The translations under genes and the position numbers were made by a program. A stretch of 42,675 bases of DNA, taken from the NCBI GenBank assembly GCA_031269465.1, contig JAISZB010000082.1:1-42675 (forward strand), written 5' to 3'. Each line of letters begins with the position of its first letter. Positions within the stretch are counted from its first letter, which is position 1. This DNA comes from Clostridiales bacterium (GTDB taxonomy: Bacteria > Bacillota > Clostridia > Lachnospirales > WQUN01). Positions 15,790 to 25,770 of the stretch are shown here, piece after piece. Below the pieces are notes generated by a model that was not told the DNA's origin, ran no database searches, and saw only the letters and a list, made by a program, of their open reading frames with translations.

Positions 15790-18700
15790 TCAATACTCCA
15801 AGGCTTCTTTGGCCTTGGCCCGCTTCTTGGGCTTTGCGGCTGAGGCCTTTTTCTCCTCTTGCGCCTCGCCGCGCGCCTCTTCCAAATTCATGTTTTTCTG
15901 GGCGGTTGAGAGCATGAGCTTGATTCGGTTCAGCTGGTTGACTTCGCTCGCGCCGGGATCGTAGTCCACCGCGACAATGTTTGATAGCGGATATCTTCTC
16001 TTGAGCTCCTTTATGATGCCCTTGCCGGTAACGTGATTAGGAAGGCATGCGAAGGGCTGCAGGCATACTATGTTGCGGCTTCCGGAATGGATGAGCTCAA
16101 CCATCTCCGCGGTAAGAAACCATCCTTCTCCGGTCTGGTTGCACAATGACACAATTGGCTCTGCCAGTTCCCCCAGCTTCTTGACAGGCACAAATGGCTC
16201 GAAGCGCTTGCTTTTTTCAAGGGCGGAGCGCATCGGTTCTCGGTAGAGATCAATGAAGCCTATCACAGAATTGCTTATGGCGGCTGAAAGCCATTTGCCT
16301 CCCAGGTAACGCTTCTTGAAGTTGGAATTGTAGCAGCTGTACATGAGGAAGTCGATGAGATCCGGCACGACCGCTTCTACGCCCTCGCTTTCAAGAAGAG
16401 AAACGATGTCGTTGTTGGCGGTGGGATGGAACTTGACAAGTATCTCGCCTACAACGCCTACGCGCGGCTTTAGGATGTCTAAAAGCTCCAGATTGTCGAA
16501 ATCCCGTACAATGCAGTTTATGTTCTTTATGAACTTGAAAAGGCTTCCTGTACGGAGGTCTCGCTTTACTTCTTCTCTCCATTTCTGATGAAGGGCATTT
16601 GCCGAGCCGGGCGCTTTTTCATAGGGGCGGGCTTTGTAAAGCACTCTCATGAATAGATCTCCATAGACCATGGCTTGAAGAGCCCTGTTTACGAGAGCCG
16701 GGGTGTATTTCATCCCGGGGTTTTTTTCCATTCCAAGGGCGTTTATAGAGATTACTGGGATTTCAGGCATTCCTGCCTTCTTCAGTGCTTTGCGTATAAA
16801 TCCTATGTAGTTCGTGGCGCGGCAGCCTCCTCCCGTCTGGCTGATCAGAACAGACACTTTGCTTAAATCGTAGCATCCTGATTTCAGCGCGTTGAGGATC
16901 TGCCCCACAACTATAAGAGCAGGGTAGCACGCGTCGTTGTTTACATACTTTAATCCCGTCTCGATGCATCCCCTGTCTATATCTGGCATCATAACAATAT
17001 TGTAGCCGCAAGATGAAAACGACTCTCTTAAAAGCTCGAAGTGAATGGGCGACATCTGAGGGCATAAAAGAGTGTGGGTCTTTCTCATCTCGCTGGTGAA
17101 AATTTTTCTGGGAGGCCTGGGCGCCGGAGTCAAAAGCTCTTTATTAGCCGCCCTGCGATCCTCAAGAGCTGCAAAGAGCGAGCGAATTCTGATTCTGGCT
17201 GAGCCTAGGCTGCTGACTTCATCGATTTTCAAAAGAGTGTAGATTTTTCCGGTTCTGGCTAAAATGTCATGCACCTCGTCGGATGTTACCGCATCCAAGC
17301 CGCACCCGAAGGAATTGAGCTGCACGAGCTCAAGGTTCGCCTGCGTACTTACAAAACTGGCGGCGCTGTACAGCCTCGAATGGTACGCCCATTGATCCCT
17401 TACCGCGAGGGGGCGCTCTACCTGCCCCAAATGGGCTACGCTGTCTTCCGGGAAAACAGCCACGCCATAGCTTGCTATAAGCTCTGGGATGCCGTGATGT
17501 ATTTCCGGATCGACATGGTACGGCCTTCCGGCCAGGACAATGCCCGTCATCCCGCTCTCTTCGATGAAGCGCAGGGTTTGCTCGCCTTTTTCCCGCATGT
17601 CAGCTCTGAATGCCTCTTGCTCAGCCCAAGCCTTTTCGGCGGCGGACTTAACTTCTAAGGGCGGTATTTCCGGAAACTCTTCCATCAGCCGCTTTATCAG
17701 AGACGGCTTATTATTCAAATTGAAGTAGGGGTTTCTGAACGAGACTTTCTTGTCACGCAGCTCCTCTACGTTGTTTTTTATGTTTTCAGGGTAAGATGTT
17801 ACAATCGGGCAGTTGAAGTGATTGTCCGCATCCGCGATTTCCTTCCTTTCAAAGGCTATCCCGGGGTAGAATATGAAATCGCAGCCCTTTTCCATTAAGT
17901 CCATTATATGCCCATGCGCCAGCTTTGCCGGGTAGCATGCAGACTCGCTGGGGATGGATTCTATGCCCTTTTCGTAAAGATCCCTGGAAGAGGGTGAGGA
18001 GAGCGCCACGCTGTAGCCCAATTCAGTAAAGAAAGTAAACCATAGCGGGTAATCTTCATAAATATTCAGCACTCTGGGTATTCCGACCATTCCCCTTGGG
18101 GCGCTGGCCGCAGGCAGGGGATCGTAGCCGAAGAGCCGTTTGAGCTTGTATGCGAACAGGTTCGGTATGCTTTCATCCTTTTTCGAGGCGCCAAGCCCTT
18201 TTTCGCATCTGTTGCCGCTTATGAAGCGCCTGCCTCCGGAGAAATGGTTTATGGTAAGAAGGCACGCGTTGCCGCAGCCCTTGCATCTTGTGAGTGTGGA
18301 CTTTATCTCCAGGCTCTCAAGGGCGTCAGCTTTAAGAAGCGTGCTGTAGCGTCCAGGCGCCCATTTAGCCCTTGCTATGAGAGCGGCGCCGAAAGCGCCC
18401 ATAATGCCCGCGATGTCTGGCCTTACAGCTTCTCGCTCGCTAACAATTTCGAAGCTTCTAAGCACTGCCTCATTGTAAAAAGTCCCGCCCTGAACGACGA
18501 TGTTTTCACCGAAGTCAGAAGGATCCGTTATTTTTATGACCTTTCTTAAAGCGTTTTTAATGACGGAATAAGCGAGTCCCGCAGAGATGTCTGAAACGCT
18601 TGCGCCTTCCTTCTGGGCCTGCTTGACCCTTGAATTCATGAACACGGTGCAGCGCGAGCCGAGATCGATGGGGTTTTCAGAAAATAGCGCTACTTCCGAA

Positions 18701-20091
18701 AACTCAGGCGCGCTTAAGTTAAGAGACTTAGCGAATGTCTCTATGAAAGAGCCGCAGCCTGCGGAGCAGGCTTCGTTTAAAAGGACTGAGTCTATGGCGC
18801 CGTCCTTTATGCGAAGGCATTTCATGTCCTGGCCGCCTATGTCAAGGATGAAATCTACGTCGGGGTTGAAAAAAGCGGCCGCCTTGTAATGGGCGACTGT
18901 CTCTATCTCGCCGAGATCAACCATGAGGGCGGATTGAGCCAGGCCTTCGCCATAGCCGGTCACGCAAGAGTTCTTTATGGAGGCGCCGCCCGGAAGAAGG
19001 CTGTAGATTTCCTTAAGGGACTTTATTATAACCTTAAGCGGATTTCCCTCGTTTCCTGCGTAATAGGAATAGAGCAGCTCGCCCTCGCCGGAGACAAGAG
19101 CCAGCTTTGTCGTGGTTGATCCGGCGTCTATTCCTAAAAAGGCATCGCCCTCGTATGAAGCGAGATCGCGCCTTTTTATGGAAGAAGCTTCATGGCGGCA
19201 TTTAAACGCTCTGTAATCGTCTTCGCTTTTAAACAGGGGTTCAAGCCTCTCTATCTCATGCTGCAGCCTCTTTTTGGCATGGAGATTTAAAACCAAGCTC
19301 TCGAGGGAGATTTGCTTCTTGGAATCGGAGTTAAGCGCCGCCCCGAGGGCCGCGAACAGGTGGGAGTTCTCCGGAATCAGGGAGCTTTCCTCTGTGAGCT
19401 TCAACACATCTATAAAGCGGCTTCTGAGTTCAGGAAGGAAATGAAGAGGCCCGCCCAGGAATGCCACATTTCCGCGTATCGGCTTGCCGCAGGCAAGGCC
19501 GGAAATAGTTTGGCTCACTATCGACTGAAAAATGGAAGCGGCGAGATCCGGCTTGGCGGCGCCTTCATTCATGAGCGGCTGAATGTCGCTCTTTGCAAAA
19601 ACTCCGCATCGGGCGGCTATGGGGTATATGACTTTGTAGTCTCTGGCCAGCTCGTTCAGTCCGAACGCGTCTGTTTGGAGAAGAGTCGCCATCTGATCTA
19701 TAAAAGAGCCTGTGCCGCCGGCGCAGATGCCATTCATCCGCTGTTCTACGCCGCCTGTGAAATATATGATCTTTGCGTCTTCACCGCCGATTTCTATAGC
19801 GACATCCGCTTTAGGGGCGTAGGCTTCTATCGAGGAGGATACCGCGACAACCTCCTGTATGAAGTCGACTCCTACCCAGCTGGAAAGAGACAGTCCTCCG
19901 GAGCCTGTTATCATTGCGGAAAAGGATATTTCTCCGAGTTCTTCACCCAGTTCCTTTAATATTCTTAAAAGAGTCTCTTGTATATTTGAAAAGTGGCGTT
20001 CATACCGGTCGAATATGAGCTTGCCGCTATCATCAGCCACAGCTGCTTTAATAGTGGTTGAACCGATGTCAATCCCCAGTCTATAGGCCAT
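15790..20091 (-). CDS. Giant 2-hydroxyacyl-CoA dehydratase activase-related fusion protein
   Basis: The 1433-aa protein joins two BadF/HgdC-type ATPase domains, a DUF2229 region and a C-terminal HgdB-like part. Domain 1 (about 3-255) has [10 protein letters not shown], the cluster cysteines [10 protein letters not shown] (Cys123) and AARCGVF (Cys162). Domain 2 (about 317-575) has [21 protein letters not shown] (Cys442, Cys446) and GSRCTVF (Cys481). A four-cysteine knot CKGCGNAC with GNRC (603-629) follows, then DUF2229 (about 670-880) and the HgdB-like region (about 1000-1390) with NNDACYPA and [13 protein letters not shown]. HgdC-type activators pass an electron to a dehydratase at the cost of ATP through a 4Fe-4S cluster held between subunits. 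Here no separate dehydratase is adjacent. The tail (1400-1433) is Lys/Ala-rich. GGAGG lies before the ATG. Fusions of this size are known in anaerobes, but their substrate is not established. Confidence 0.88.
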   Translation of the reverse strand: MAYRLGIDIGSTTIKAAVADDSGKLIFDRYERHFSNIQETLLRILKELGEELGEISFSAMITGSGGLSLSSWVGVDFIQEVVAVSSSIEAYAPKADVAIEIGGEDAKIIYFTGGVEQRMNGICAGGTGSFIDQMATLLQTDAFGLNELARDYKVIYPIAARCGVFAKSDIQPLMNEGAAKPDLAASIFQSIVSQTISGLACGKPIRGNVAFLGGPLHFLPELRSRFIDVLKLTEESSLIPENSHLFAALGAALNSDSKKQISLESLVLNLHAKKRLQHEIERLEPLFKSEDDYRAFKCRHEASSIKRRDLASYEGDAFLGIDAGSTTTKLALVSGEGELLYSYYAGNEGNPLKVIIKSLKEIYSLLPGGASIKNSCVTGYGEGLAQSALMVDLGEIETVAHYKAAAFFNPDVDFILDIGGQDMKCLRIKDGAIDSVLLNEACSAGCGSFIETFAKSLNLSAPEFSEVALFSENPIDLGSRCTVFMNSRVKQAQKEGASVSDISAGLAYSVIKNALRKVIKITDPSDFGENIVVQGGTFYNEAVLRSFEIVSEREAVRPDIAGIMGAFGAALIARAKWAPGRYSTLLKADALESLEIKSTLTRCKGCGNACLLTINHFSGGRRFISGNRCEKGLGASKKDESIPNLFAYKLKRLFGYDPLPAASAPRGMVGIPRVLNIYEDYPLWFTFFTELGYSVALSSPSSRDLYEKGIESIPSESACYPAKLAHGHIMDLMEKGCDFIFYPGIAFERKEIADADNHFNCPIVTSYPENIKNNVEELRDKKVSFRNPYFNLNNKPSLIKRLMEEFPEIPPLEVKSAAEKAWAEQEAFRADMREKGEQTLRFIEESGMTGIVLAGRPYHVDPEIHHGIPELIASYGVAVFPEDSVAHLGQVERPLAVRDQWAYHSRLYSAASFVSTQANLELVQLNSFGCGLDAVTSDEVHDILARTGKIYTLLKIDEVSSLGSARIRIRSLFAALEDRRAANKELLTPAPRPPRKIFTSEMRKTHTLLCPQMSPIHFELLRESFSSCGYNIVMMPDIDRGCIETGLKYVNNDACYPALIVVGQILNALKSGCYDLSKVSVLISQTGGGCRATNYIGFIRKALKKAGMPEIPVISINALGMEKNPGMKYTPALVNRALQAMVYGDLFMRVLYKARPYEKAPGSANALHQKWREEVKRDLRTGSLFKFIKNINCIVRDFDNLELLDILKPRVGVVGEILVKFHPTANNDIVSLLESEGVEAVVPDLIDFLMYSCYNSNFKKRYLGGKWLSAAISNSVIGFIDLYREPMRSALEKSKRFEPFVPVKKLGELAEPIVSLCNQTGEGWFLTAEMVELIHSGSRNIVCLQPFACLPNHVTGKGIIKELKRRYPLSNIVAVDYDPGASEVNQLNRIKLMLSTAQKNMNLEEARGEAQEEKKASAAKPKKRAKAKEALEY

Positions 20092-20784
20092 TTAATCCCT
20101 CCACTCCTTTATGCCGGCTTTTAAGAAAATTTTAATCAAGTTTTGGCGATAAATTTTTATAGGAAATCCAGTAATAGTCAGGCGCGTGAAATGCATCCAA
20201 GCTGAATGAATAATTGCTTTTTCCTCTAAGAAGGGGTATGATTTAGTTCGCCAGCCTATAAGAGGCAGGCGTTCACGAGCTGGAGTCCAAATATAGACTC
20301 GCAGCCTAACGCGCCGATTTTAGGTCTGGACTATATCCATACAGGCTTTGCGCAATCCGGTCGCAAAATCGGAACTGTCCAAAGCGGAGCTTTCTTTGAG
20401 GCCTTGGCTCATCCTTAATATTATAGCGTAGAGTTGCGCTAAAATCAATGGAAGGTTTGAACAGTATTATGCAGCCGATTCTTTATAAGCTATACTGATT
20501 TGCATTGAAAGTTCTTATTTTGGAGCTTGATTATACAGCGAGTGCGAAATGCCGATATCGGCATTTCGCACCGCTTAATGGATAATCAAACTCCAAAAGA
20601 GGTACATTTTACGGCAAATCTACGGTAAAGAGAGAACTGAATTATTACGATTACCAAGCTTGTTTTCAGAAAATGATGGAATGAGATCAAAGATTCCATG
20701 CTTGAATAAAGGCTGTAGCTTTAGCGGAAAATCCGCTATTCGCTTAGCCGCATCATTATAGCGAGTCCTTAGGGAGCTGGAAAA
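20092..20784. other. Intergenic region between divergent genes
   Basis: No gene is seen. It must hold the promoters of the activase gene (minus) and of tsaE (plus). A MITE-like element occupies 20491-20625. Around 20290-20390 lie paired pieces (CCGATTTTAGGTCTGGA and CAAAATCGGAACTGTCC) that resemble the arms of a second, diverged element. Confidence 0.5.
20491..20625 (+). repeat. MITE-like palindromic element
   Basis: It starts TATACTGATTTGCATTG and has paired inner arms (TTTTGGAGCTTGATTATAC; GGATAATCAAACTCCAAAAG) around a long perfect core palindrome centred on GCCGATATCGGC with GTGCGAAAT/ATTTCGCAC shoulders. The right end is decayed (GCAAATCTACGGTA). It lies 160 bases upstream of tsaE. Confidence 0.75.
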
Positions 20785-21228
20785 ATGCGCTATGAAATTG
20801 AAACGAACTCTACGGAGGAAACTCTGTCATTTGCCAAGGGGCTGGCGCAATGCGCGCAGCCGGGAGACATATTTTGCCTGACGGGCGATCTTGGAACCGG
20901 AAAGACCGTAATCGCCAAGGGGCTGGGCCAAGGCTTGGGCGTTGAGGCAAACATATCAAGCCCGACATTCACCATAGTTAACGAATATGATGAGCCGGGC
21001 CAAAAAATGCCTTTTTATCATTTTGACGTCTACCGCATTTTCCATATGGAAGAAATGGATGATACAGGCTATGAGGAATATTTTTACTCATGCGGGGTCT
21101 GCCTGATTGAGTGGGCGGAGATAATAATGGAGATAGTGCCGCAGGGAGCTGTATGGATAACTATCCAAAAAGATCTGGGCATATCAGAGGAATACAGGAA
21201 GATCACAGTATGCCGCACAGGTGCATGA
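20785..21228 (+). CDS. tRNA threonylcarbamoyladenosine biosynthesis ATPase TsaE
   Basis: TsaE is the ATPase of the complex that makes the t6A base at position 37 of ANN-decoding tRNAs, working with TsaB and TsaD. The 147-aa length is typical. The P-loop GDLGTGKT is at residues 34-41, followed by ISSPTFTIVNEY and the family signature FYHFDVYRI. A Walker B-type segment VCLIEWAE follows. It starts the cluster tsaE-tsaB-rimI. AGGGAG lies nine bases before the ATG. The last codons are unremarkable and tsaB begins 68 bases later in another frame. Confidence 0.93.
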   Translation: MRYEIETNSTEETLSFAKGLAQCAQPGDIFCLTGDLGTGKTVIAKGLGQGLGVEANISSPTFTIVNEYDEPGQKMPFYHFDVYRIFHMEEMDDTGYEEYFYSCGVCLIEWAEIIMEIVPQGAVWITIQKDLGISEEYRKITVCRTGA

Positions 21229-21296
21229 AACGAGCTGCGGCGGCGGGGACTGGCAAGGGGGGGAAGCTGCGGGCGAAATGCCTTTAAGCGAAATGA

Positions 21297-22040
21297 ATGA
21301 AAATTTTGGCTATAGAATCCTCAGGGCTTACCGCTGGGGTCGCGGTTGTGGACGAGCTGCGCGTAATCGGGGAGTTTTCCGCAAACCACAAGCTTTCGCA
21401 TTCTCAAACATTAATGCCTATGATAGACATGCTTCTGGCCTTGATTGAAATGAGCCTGGAGGAAATGGACGCGATAGCCTGCTCCAGCGGGCCGGGTTCC
21501 TTCACAGGCTTGAGGATTGGCGCATCCACGGCGAAAGCGTTGGCTTACGCCGCAAATAAACCCATTGCCCCTGTTCCTACTATCGACGCCTTGGCATATA
21601 ATGTTTTTGACGCGTATTCACTGATAGCGCCTGTAATGGATGCAAGAAGAAGCCAAGTTTATACATCCGTATACGAATGGGCGAGTCCGGAGTCCGCAGC
21701 TTCCCAGCCAAGGCTGGCGCGGCTTTCTGAATACGCCGCGGAGTCTGTAGCGGAAGCGGTTGATAAATGCGCGGGATATGGAAGAAAAGTCATATTCGCG
21801 GGAGACGGCGCTGTTTCTCTGAAGGAAGAAATAAAAGCCGCTTCAGAAAAATCAGGGTTGGACTATTCTTTCGCCCCTTGCGCTCAAACTTGGCAGCGAG
21901 CCGCCAGCGTAGGATTTTTGGGCATTCAGGCCTTCCGGGAAGACGCAACGCTAGACAGCGACAGCTTCAAGCCGTTTTATTTAAGGCAGTCCCAAGCGGA
22001 GAGGGAGCTTGCGGAAAAGGCGCGTGCGCAGCTGAACTGA
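21297..22040 (+). CDS. tRNA threonylcarbamoyladenosine biosynthesis protein TsaB
   Basis: TsaB is the inactive paralogue and partner of TsaD in t6A synthesis. The N-terminal ASKHA fold shows MKILAIESSG and later SHSQTLMPMID, then the strong signature SSGPGSFTGLRIGASTAKAL (about residues 63-82) and VMDARRSQVYTSVY. The 247-aa length is normal. The start is preceded by only a weak AAGCGAA site, so translation may be coupled to tsaE reading through. tsaD is not in the window. Downstream, 510 bases with a palindromic element separate it from rimI. Confidence 0.92.
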   Translation: MKILAIESSGLTAGVAVVDELRVIGEFSANHKLSHSQTLMPMIDMLLALIEMSLEEMDAIACSSGPGSFTGLRIGASTAKALAYAANKPIAPVPTIDALAYNVFDAYSLIAPVMDARRSQVYTSVYEWASPESAASQPRLARLSEYAAESVAEAVDKCAGYGRKVIFAGDGAVSLKEEIKAASEKSGLDYSFAPCAQTWQRAASVGFLGIQAFREDATLDSDSFKPFYLRQSQAERELAEKARAQLN

Positions 22041-22550
22041 CTATTTCCTTTCAGGCTTTCATGCTTATATCGATTTGCAGTCAAGCTGCAAGAGATTTGC
22101 AATCAATGGCCTATTTAAAAAGGAACTTTAGCATGCGAATCAGTATGCTTGTTTTGAAGCTTGACGGCGCAGAGAGTGCGTAATGCAGATATAGCCATTA
22201 CGCACCTTGAAAGATGACAGTCAATTCCAAAATCGGAGCATTCGTCTGTGCGCCGGCATATTCTGCAACTCTAGCTTGAGCCTGCTCCTTAGCGACTTAA
22301 GACATAGAGCCAATGTGAAAAAAATACCGTCTATTACGCTCATGCATTCGCAAAAATGGCCGGGATGAAATATACTGGCAATATGTAGCTCATCAGCATG
22401 GAAAGGAAGTAAATGAATATTAAAGTCGCCGCGCGCATTAAAAAAACGGTTTTGCTATAAAAGTGACTTTTATCCTCTTGCGGGAATTTTAGCGCGGCAA
22501 ATGAGAAACGTCCGATGCAAAGACCTCGGAAAGCGAAGGAAAGGCTAGCG
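22041..22550. other. Spacer in the tsaB-rimI cluster with repeat remains
   Basis: These genes are usually adjacent; here about 500 non-coding bases intervene. A palindrome at 22176-22205 and flanking pieces of MITE-like arms (TATATCGATTTGCAGTC near 22067, GCGAATCAGTATG near 22134) explain part of it. No gene is seen. Confidence 0.5.
22176..22205. repeat. Core palindrome of a diverged MITE-like element
   Basis: GTGCGTAATG (22176-22185) pairs with CATTACGCAC (22196-22205) around GATATAG-containing centre. It corresponds to the GTGCGAAATG core of the complete copies. The outer arms are decayed: TTTTGAAGCTTGAC on the left and GTCAATTCCAAAATCGG on the right still match the family in part. Confidence 0.5.
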
Positions 22551-22994
22551 ATGATAGAGATATTGCCAATGAAAGCTGAACATATAGATCAAGTATGCGA
22601 GATAGAATCTGACTCGTTCTCCATACCATGGACGAGGCGTGACTTCATGAAGGAATTGGACAATGCCAAGATGTGCATATACTTTGTCGCTGTGGAAGGC
22701 GATGAGGTTTTGGGGTACGCGGGAATGTGGCATGTGATAAACGAAGGCCACATCACCAATGTGGCCGTGAAGCGAGAGAGAAGGCGCGAAGGGGTTGGAG
22801 ACGCCCTTATAGAGGCGCTTATTAAAGCCGGATCTTTAAAGGAGATGGCAGGACTTACGCTGGAAGTCCGAATTTTCAACGGAATTGCGCAAAAGCTGTA
22901 TAGAAAGCACGGTTTCAAGACTGAAGGCGTACGCAGGAGATATTACGCTGATACAGGTGAAGACGCCATTATTATGTGGAAAATTTTAGGTTGA
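22551..22994 (+). CDS. Ribosomal protein bS18 alanine N-acetyltransferase RimI
   Basis: A GNAT-fold acetyltransferase of 147 aa. Family marks are MKAEHIDQVCEIESDSFSIPW at the N-terminus, the acetyl-CoA loop RERRREGVG (motif A), and NGIAQKLYRKHGF with the closing RRRYYADTGEDAIIMW. RimI acetylates the N-terminus of ribosomal protein bS18 and commonly sits beside the tsa genes. The ATG at 22551 is chosen because AAGGA lies ten bases upstream; an ATG at 22515 would add residues not typical of the family. It ends nine bases before the Lon-like gene, so the two are probably co-transcribed. Confidence 0.9.
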   Translation: MIEILPMKAEHIDQVCEIESDSFSIPWTRRDFMKELDNAKMCIYFVAVEGDEVLGYAGMWHVINEGHITNVAVKRERRREGVGDALIEALIKAGSLKEMAGLTLEVRIFNGIAQKLYRKHGFKTEGVRRRYYADTGEDAIIMWKILG

Positions 22995-23003
22995 GGTGAT
23001 GAC

Positions 23004-25397
23004 ATGTTAAGGGAGCTGGATTACACTGAGCTTAAGAAAAATATAGATCCTCAGATCCTGGGTTTTGAAACCACAGCGCAGATTTCAACGACGCCGGAAA
23101 TCATTGGGCAGAGTCGCGCTGCGGCTACGCTCCAATTCGGCCTCAATATCAAAGCGAAAGGCTACAGCATATATGTCAGCGGAACGCCGGGAACAGGCAG
23201 AAGCACCTTCGCCAAAGCATTTGCTTGCGCTCAGGCGGCCAAAGAGCGCACTCCTTCGGATCTATGCTACGTATACAATTTTGAAAATCCCAAATGCCCC
23301 AAGGTGCTGGAGCTTCCGGCAGGCTCGGGCAAAGCTCTGAAGGAGCAGATGGATGAGCTTATTAACAGGCTTTTAAACGAGCTTCCACCGCTTTTTGCAA
23401 ATAGGGAGTTTGAGGCTCAGAAGTCCGAGATTGTAAAAGTCTATCAAGAGCAGAGAGACTCAGTGATAAAGATTATTACGGAAGAGGCCAGGGAGCAGAA
23501 TTTCGGCGTCAAGAACACAAACAGCGGCATCTACTTCATGCCGATAGTCGACGGGGAAGTCATAAGCGAAGAGCAATACGACGCTTTGAGCCAGGAGCAG
23601 AAAGATGTCATATCGACCGACTCCGAGTTCATCCAAAAGAGGGCGTCTGAAGCGATGCGCCAGATCAAGGAATACGAGAGGCAGACCCGCAAGGAAGTGG
23701 AGGAGATGGAGTACTCCATCGGCTTGTTTGCAGTGGGGCGCCACATAAACGCCATACTCTTCGAATACGCGGATCATCCGCAGGTTGTAAGCTACCTCCT
23801 TAGCGTCAAAGAGGACATACTGGAGCATATAGAAGACTTTGCGGTCGAAGACGGGGACGAAGAGGAGGGAATGCAGTCATATTTGCCGTGGTACAATAAG
23901 AAGGGCGGCGAAGACGTATTCTCGAAGTACAAGATAAACCTTGTCACAGACAACTCCCGTCAGGAGGGGGCTCCGGTCATAGTCGACTTCAATCCCACCT
24001 ATGCCAATTTGGTGGGGGAGATAGAGTACGACAATGAGTTCGGAAACTTCTCGACTGATTTCATGAAAATAAAGCCCGGCCTTCTCCACAAGGCGAACGG
24101 CGGGTACCTAATCCTCCAAGCGCATGACGTCCTTGCCAACTACCATTCGTGGGAGACTATACGCAGAGTGCTCCTTACGGGGGAGATCGCCATAGAACCC
24201 GCGAGGGAGTACGCTACTGGCATAGCCGTTTCCGGAATAAAGCCGCAGCCCATCAAGGCGGATGTGAAGGTAATCCTCATCGGGACGGAGCTTTTGTACG
24301 AACTGCTCTATGAATATGATGAAGACTTCCAGAAGCTATTCAAGATACGGGCGGACTTCGACTGCGAGATGCAGATGAATGACGAAAACATCTCATCTGT
24401 CTGCAAGTTCATAAAAAACTTTGTAGACAAAGAGAAGGCGCCGGATTTTGACGCCGAGGCTGCGGCGAAGGTGATCGAGATGTCGGCGCGGCTGGCGGAG
24501 AGGCAAAACAAGATGAGCGCGAGGTTCAACAAAATCTCGGAGCTGCTTGCCGAATCCGCCGCTTGGGCGCAGATGGAGGACGCTCCGCTCGTACAGGAGC
24601 GTCATGTGAGAAAAGCCATCTTCGAGCAGGAGCGGCGCCTGAACATGTATGAGGAAAAGCTCACGGAGATGATAGAGGACGGAACGATACTCATTGACAC
24701 GGAAGGCTTCAAAGTAGGCCAGATCAACGGCTTGGCCGTTCTTGACATGGGAGACTACGCCTTCGCCAAGCCGAGCCGGATAACCGCTACGTCCTACGTG
24801 GGCAAAGCCGGGATCGTCAATATCGAAAAGGAAGCTGACATGTCCGGAAGCATCCATGAAAAGGGAGTTCAGGTTCTGATTGGATACCTGGGGCAGACGT
24901 ATGCCCAGGACTTCCCCCTCTCGCTGTCCTGCCGGATTTGCTTCGAGCAGAATTACAGCGGGATAGACGGCGACAGCGCGTCTTCGGTCGAACTGTACGC
25001 CGTGATGTCTTCTCTTTCGCGGATTCCTATCAACCAAAGCCTTGCAGTTACAGGCTCGATGAACCAGCGCGGGGAGATTCAGCCTATAGGCGGAGTCACT
25101 TACAAGATAGAGGGATTCTTCGACCTTTGCAGCAAAAGAGGCCTTACAGGAGGGCAGGGGGTTATAATCCCCAAGTCCAACACGCCTGATCTAATGCTTC
25201 GGGATGAAGTGGCGGAAGCGGTGAAAGCCGGCTTGTTCCACATCTATTCAATAGAAACTGTGGATGAAGGCATTGAGCTTCTGACAGGGGTTCCTGCGGG
25301 CGTGATGAATGAAAAGGGCAAATACCCGTCGGATACGGTGCATGGAAAAGTAATTAGGCGGCTCAAGGATTTTTACAGGAAAGCTATCGAAGAGTAA
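23004..25397 (+). CDS. Lon-like ATP-dependent protease (AAA_32/Lon_C family)
   Basis: The 797-aa protein has an N-terminal AAA+ domain with a long helical insertion (about 110-290) and a C-terminal Lon protease domain (about 560-765). The catalytic serine is in GDSASS (Ser658) and the catalytic lysine is Lys701 in GGVTYKIEGFF, the Ser-Lys dyad of Lon. A Walker B-like stretch KANGGYLILQ is at about 363-372. The P-loop reads GTPGTGRST (60-68): arginine replaces the usual lysine, which may lower ATP hydrolysis. There is no LAN substrate domain as in classical Lon, so it belongs to the cytosolic Lon-related group. A ribosome binding site GAGGTGATG lies at the start, nine bases after rimI. Confidence 0.9.
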   Translation: MLRELDYTELKKNIDPQILGFETTAQISTTPEIIGQSRAAATLQFGLNIKAKGYSIYVSGTPGTGRSTFAKAFACAQAAKERTPSDLCYVYNFENPKCPKVLELPAGSGKALKEQMDELINRLLNELPPLFANREFEAQKSEIVKVYQEQRDSVIKIITEEAREQNFGVKNTNSGIYFMPIVDGEVISEEQYDALSQEQKDVISTDSEFIQKRASEAMRQIKEYERQTRKEVEEMEYSIGLFAVGRHINAILFEYADHPQVVSYLLSVKEDILEHIEDFAVEDGDEEEGMQSYLPWYNKKGGEDVFSKYKINLVTDNSRQEGAPVIVDFNPTYANLVGEIEYDNEFGNFSTDFMKIKPGLLHKANGGYLILQAHDVLANYHSWETIRRVLLTGEIAIEPAREYATGIAVSGIKPQPIKADVKVILIGTELLYELLYEYDEDFQKLFKIRADFDCEMQMNDENISSVCKFIKNFVDKEKAPDFDAEAAAKVIEMSARLAERQNKMSARFNKISELLAESAAWAQMEDAPLVQERHVRKAIFEQERRLNMYEEKLTEMIEDGTILIDTEGFKVGQINGLAVLDMGDYAFAKPSRITATSYVGKAGIVNIEKEADMSGSIHEKGVQVLIGYLGQTYAQDFPLSLSCRICFEQNYSGIDGDSASSVELYAVMSSLSRIPINQSLAVTGSMNQRGEIQPIGGVTYKIEGFFDLCSKRGLTGGQGVIIPKSNTPDLMLRDEVAEAVKAGLFHIYSIETVDEGIELLTGVPAGVMNEKGKYPSDTVHGKVIRRLKDFYRKAIEE

Positions 25398-25770
25398 GGG
25401 CGCCCGCCTGGATGCGAAAGCCTCCGGGCGGCTTGGCTTTGGCTAAGAAGATATTTCTAAAAATGTAAATCAAGGCATCATATTAACAGAGCAGTTATAC
25501 CTATCTGCGGTAAATTGGACAAGATGTTGCATAAAAGCTTTTTATTATTGAGAGGATTAGTTGAATTATCTTGTTTTATAGATTTTTGATAATGCATGTA
25601 TCTTAATGCTATTTATAAAATATCATTAATGAACCTCTTGTAATTTCGCTATTAATATGCTATAGTGCCAACATAGGGTATTGTCTGTGAGCATGTTATA
25701 CAGAAAATAAATGATGCACACGCTTTTAAAGGCAATCTCTGTCAATTCACTAAAAGGAGGAAGAAAATCA
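25398..25770. other. Leader region of the binding-protein gene
   Basis: A GC-rich hairpin just after the Lon-like gene (CCGCCTGGA with TCCGGGCGG, about 25405-25433) may end its transcript, though only a weak T-run follows. The remainder is AT-rich and contains the promoter at 25638-25666. No gene is seen. Confidence 0.5.
25638..25666 (+). promoter_or_regulatory. Promoter of the binding-protein gene
   Basis: TTGTAA at 25638-25643 and TATAGT at 25661-25666 have a 17-base spacer, and TGC directly precedes the -10 as in extended -10 promoters. It leaves a leader of about 100 bases before the start at 25771. Confidence 0.7.
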
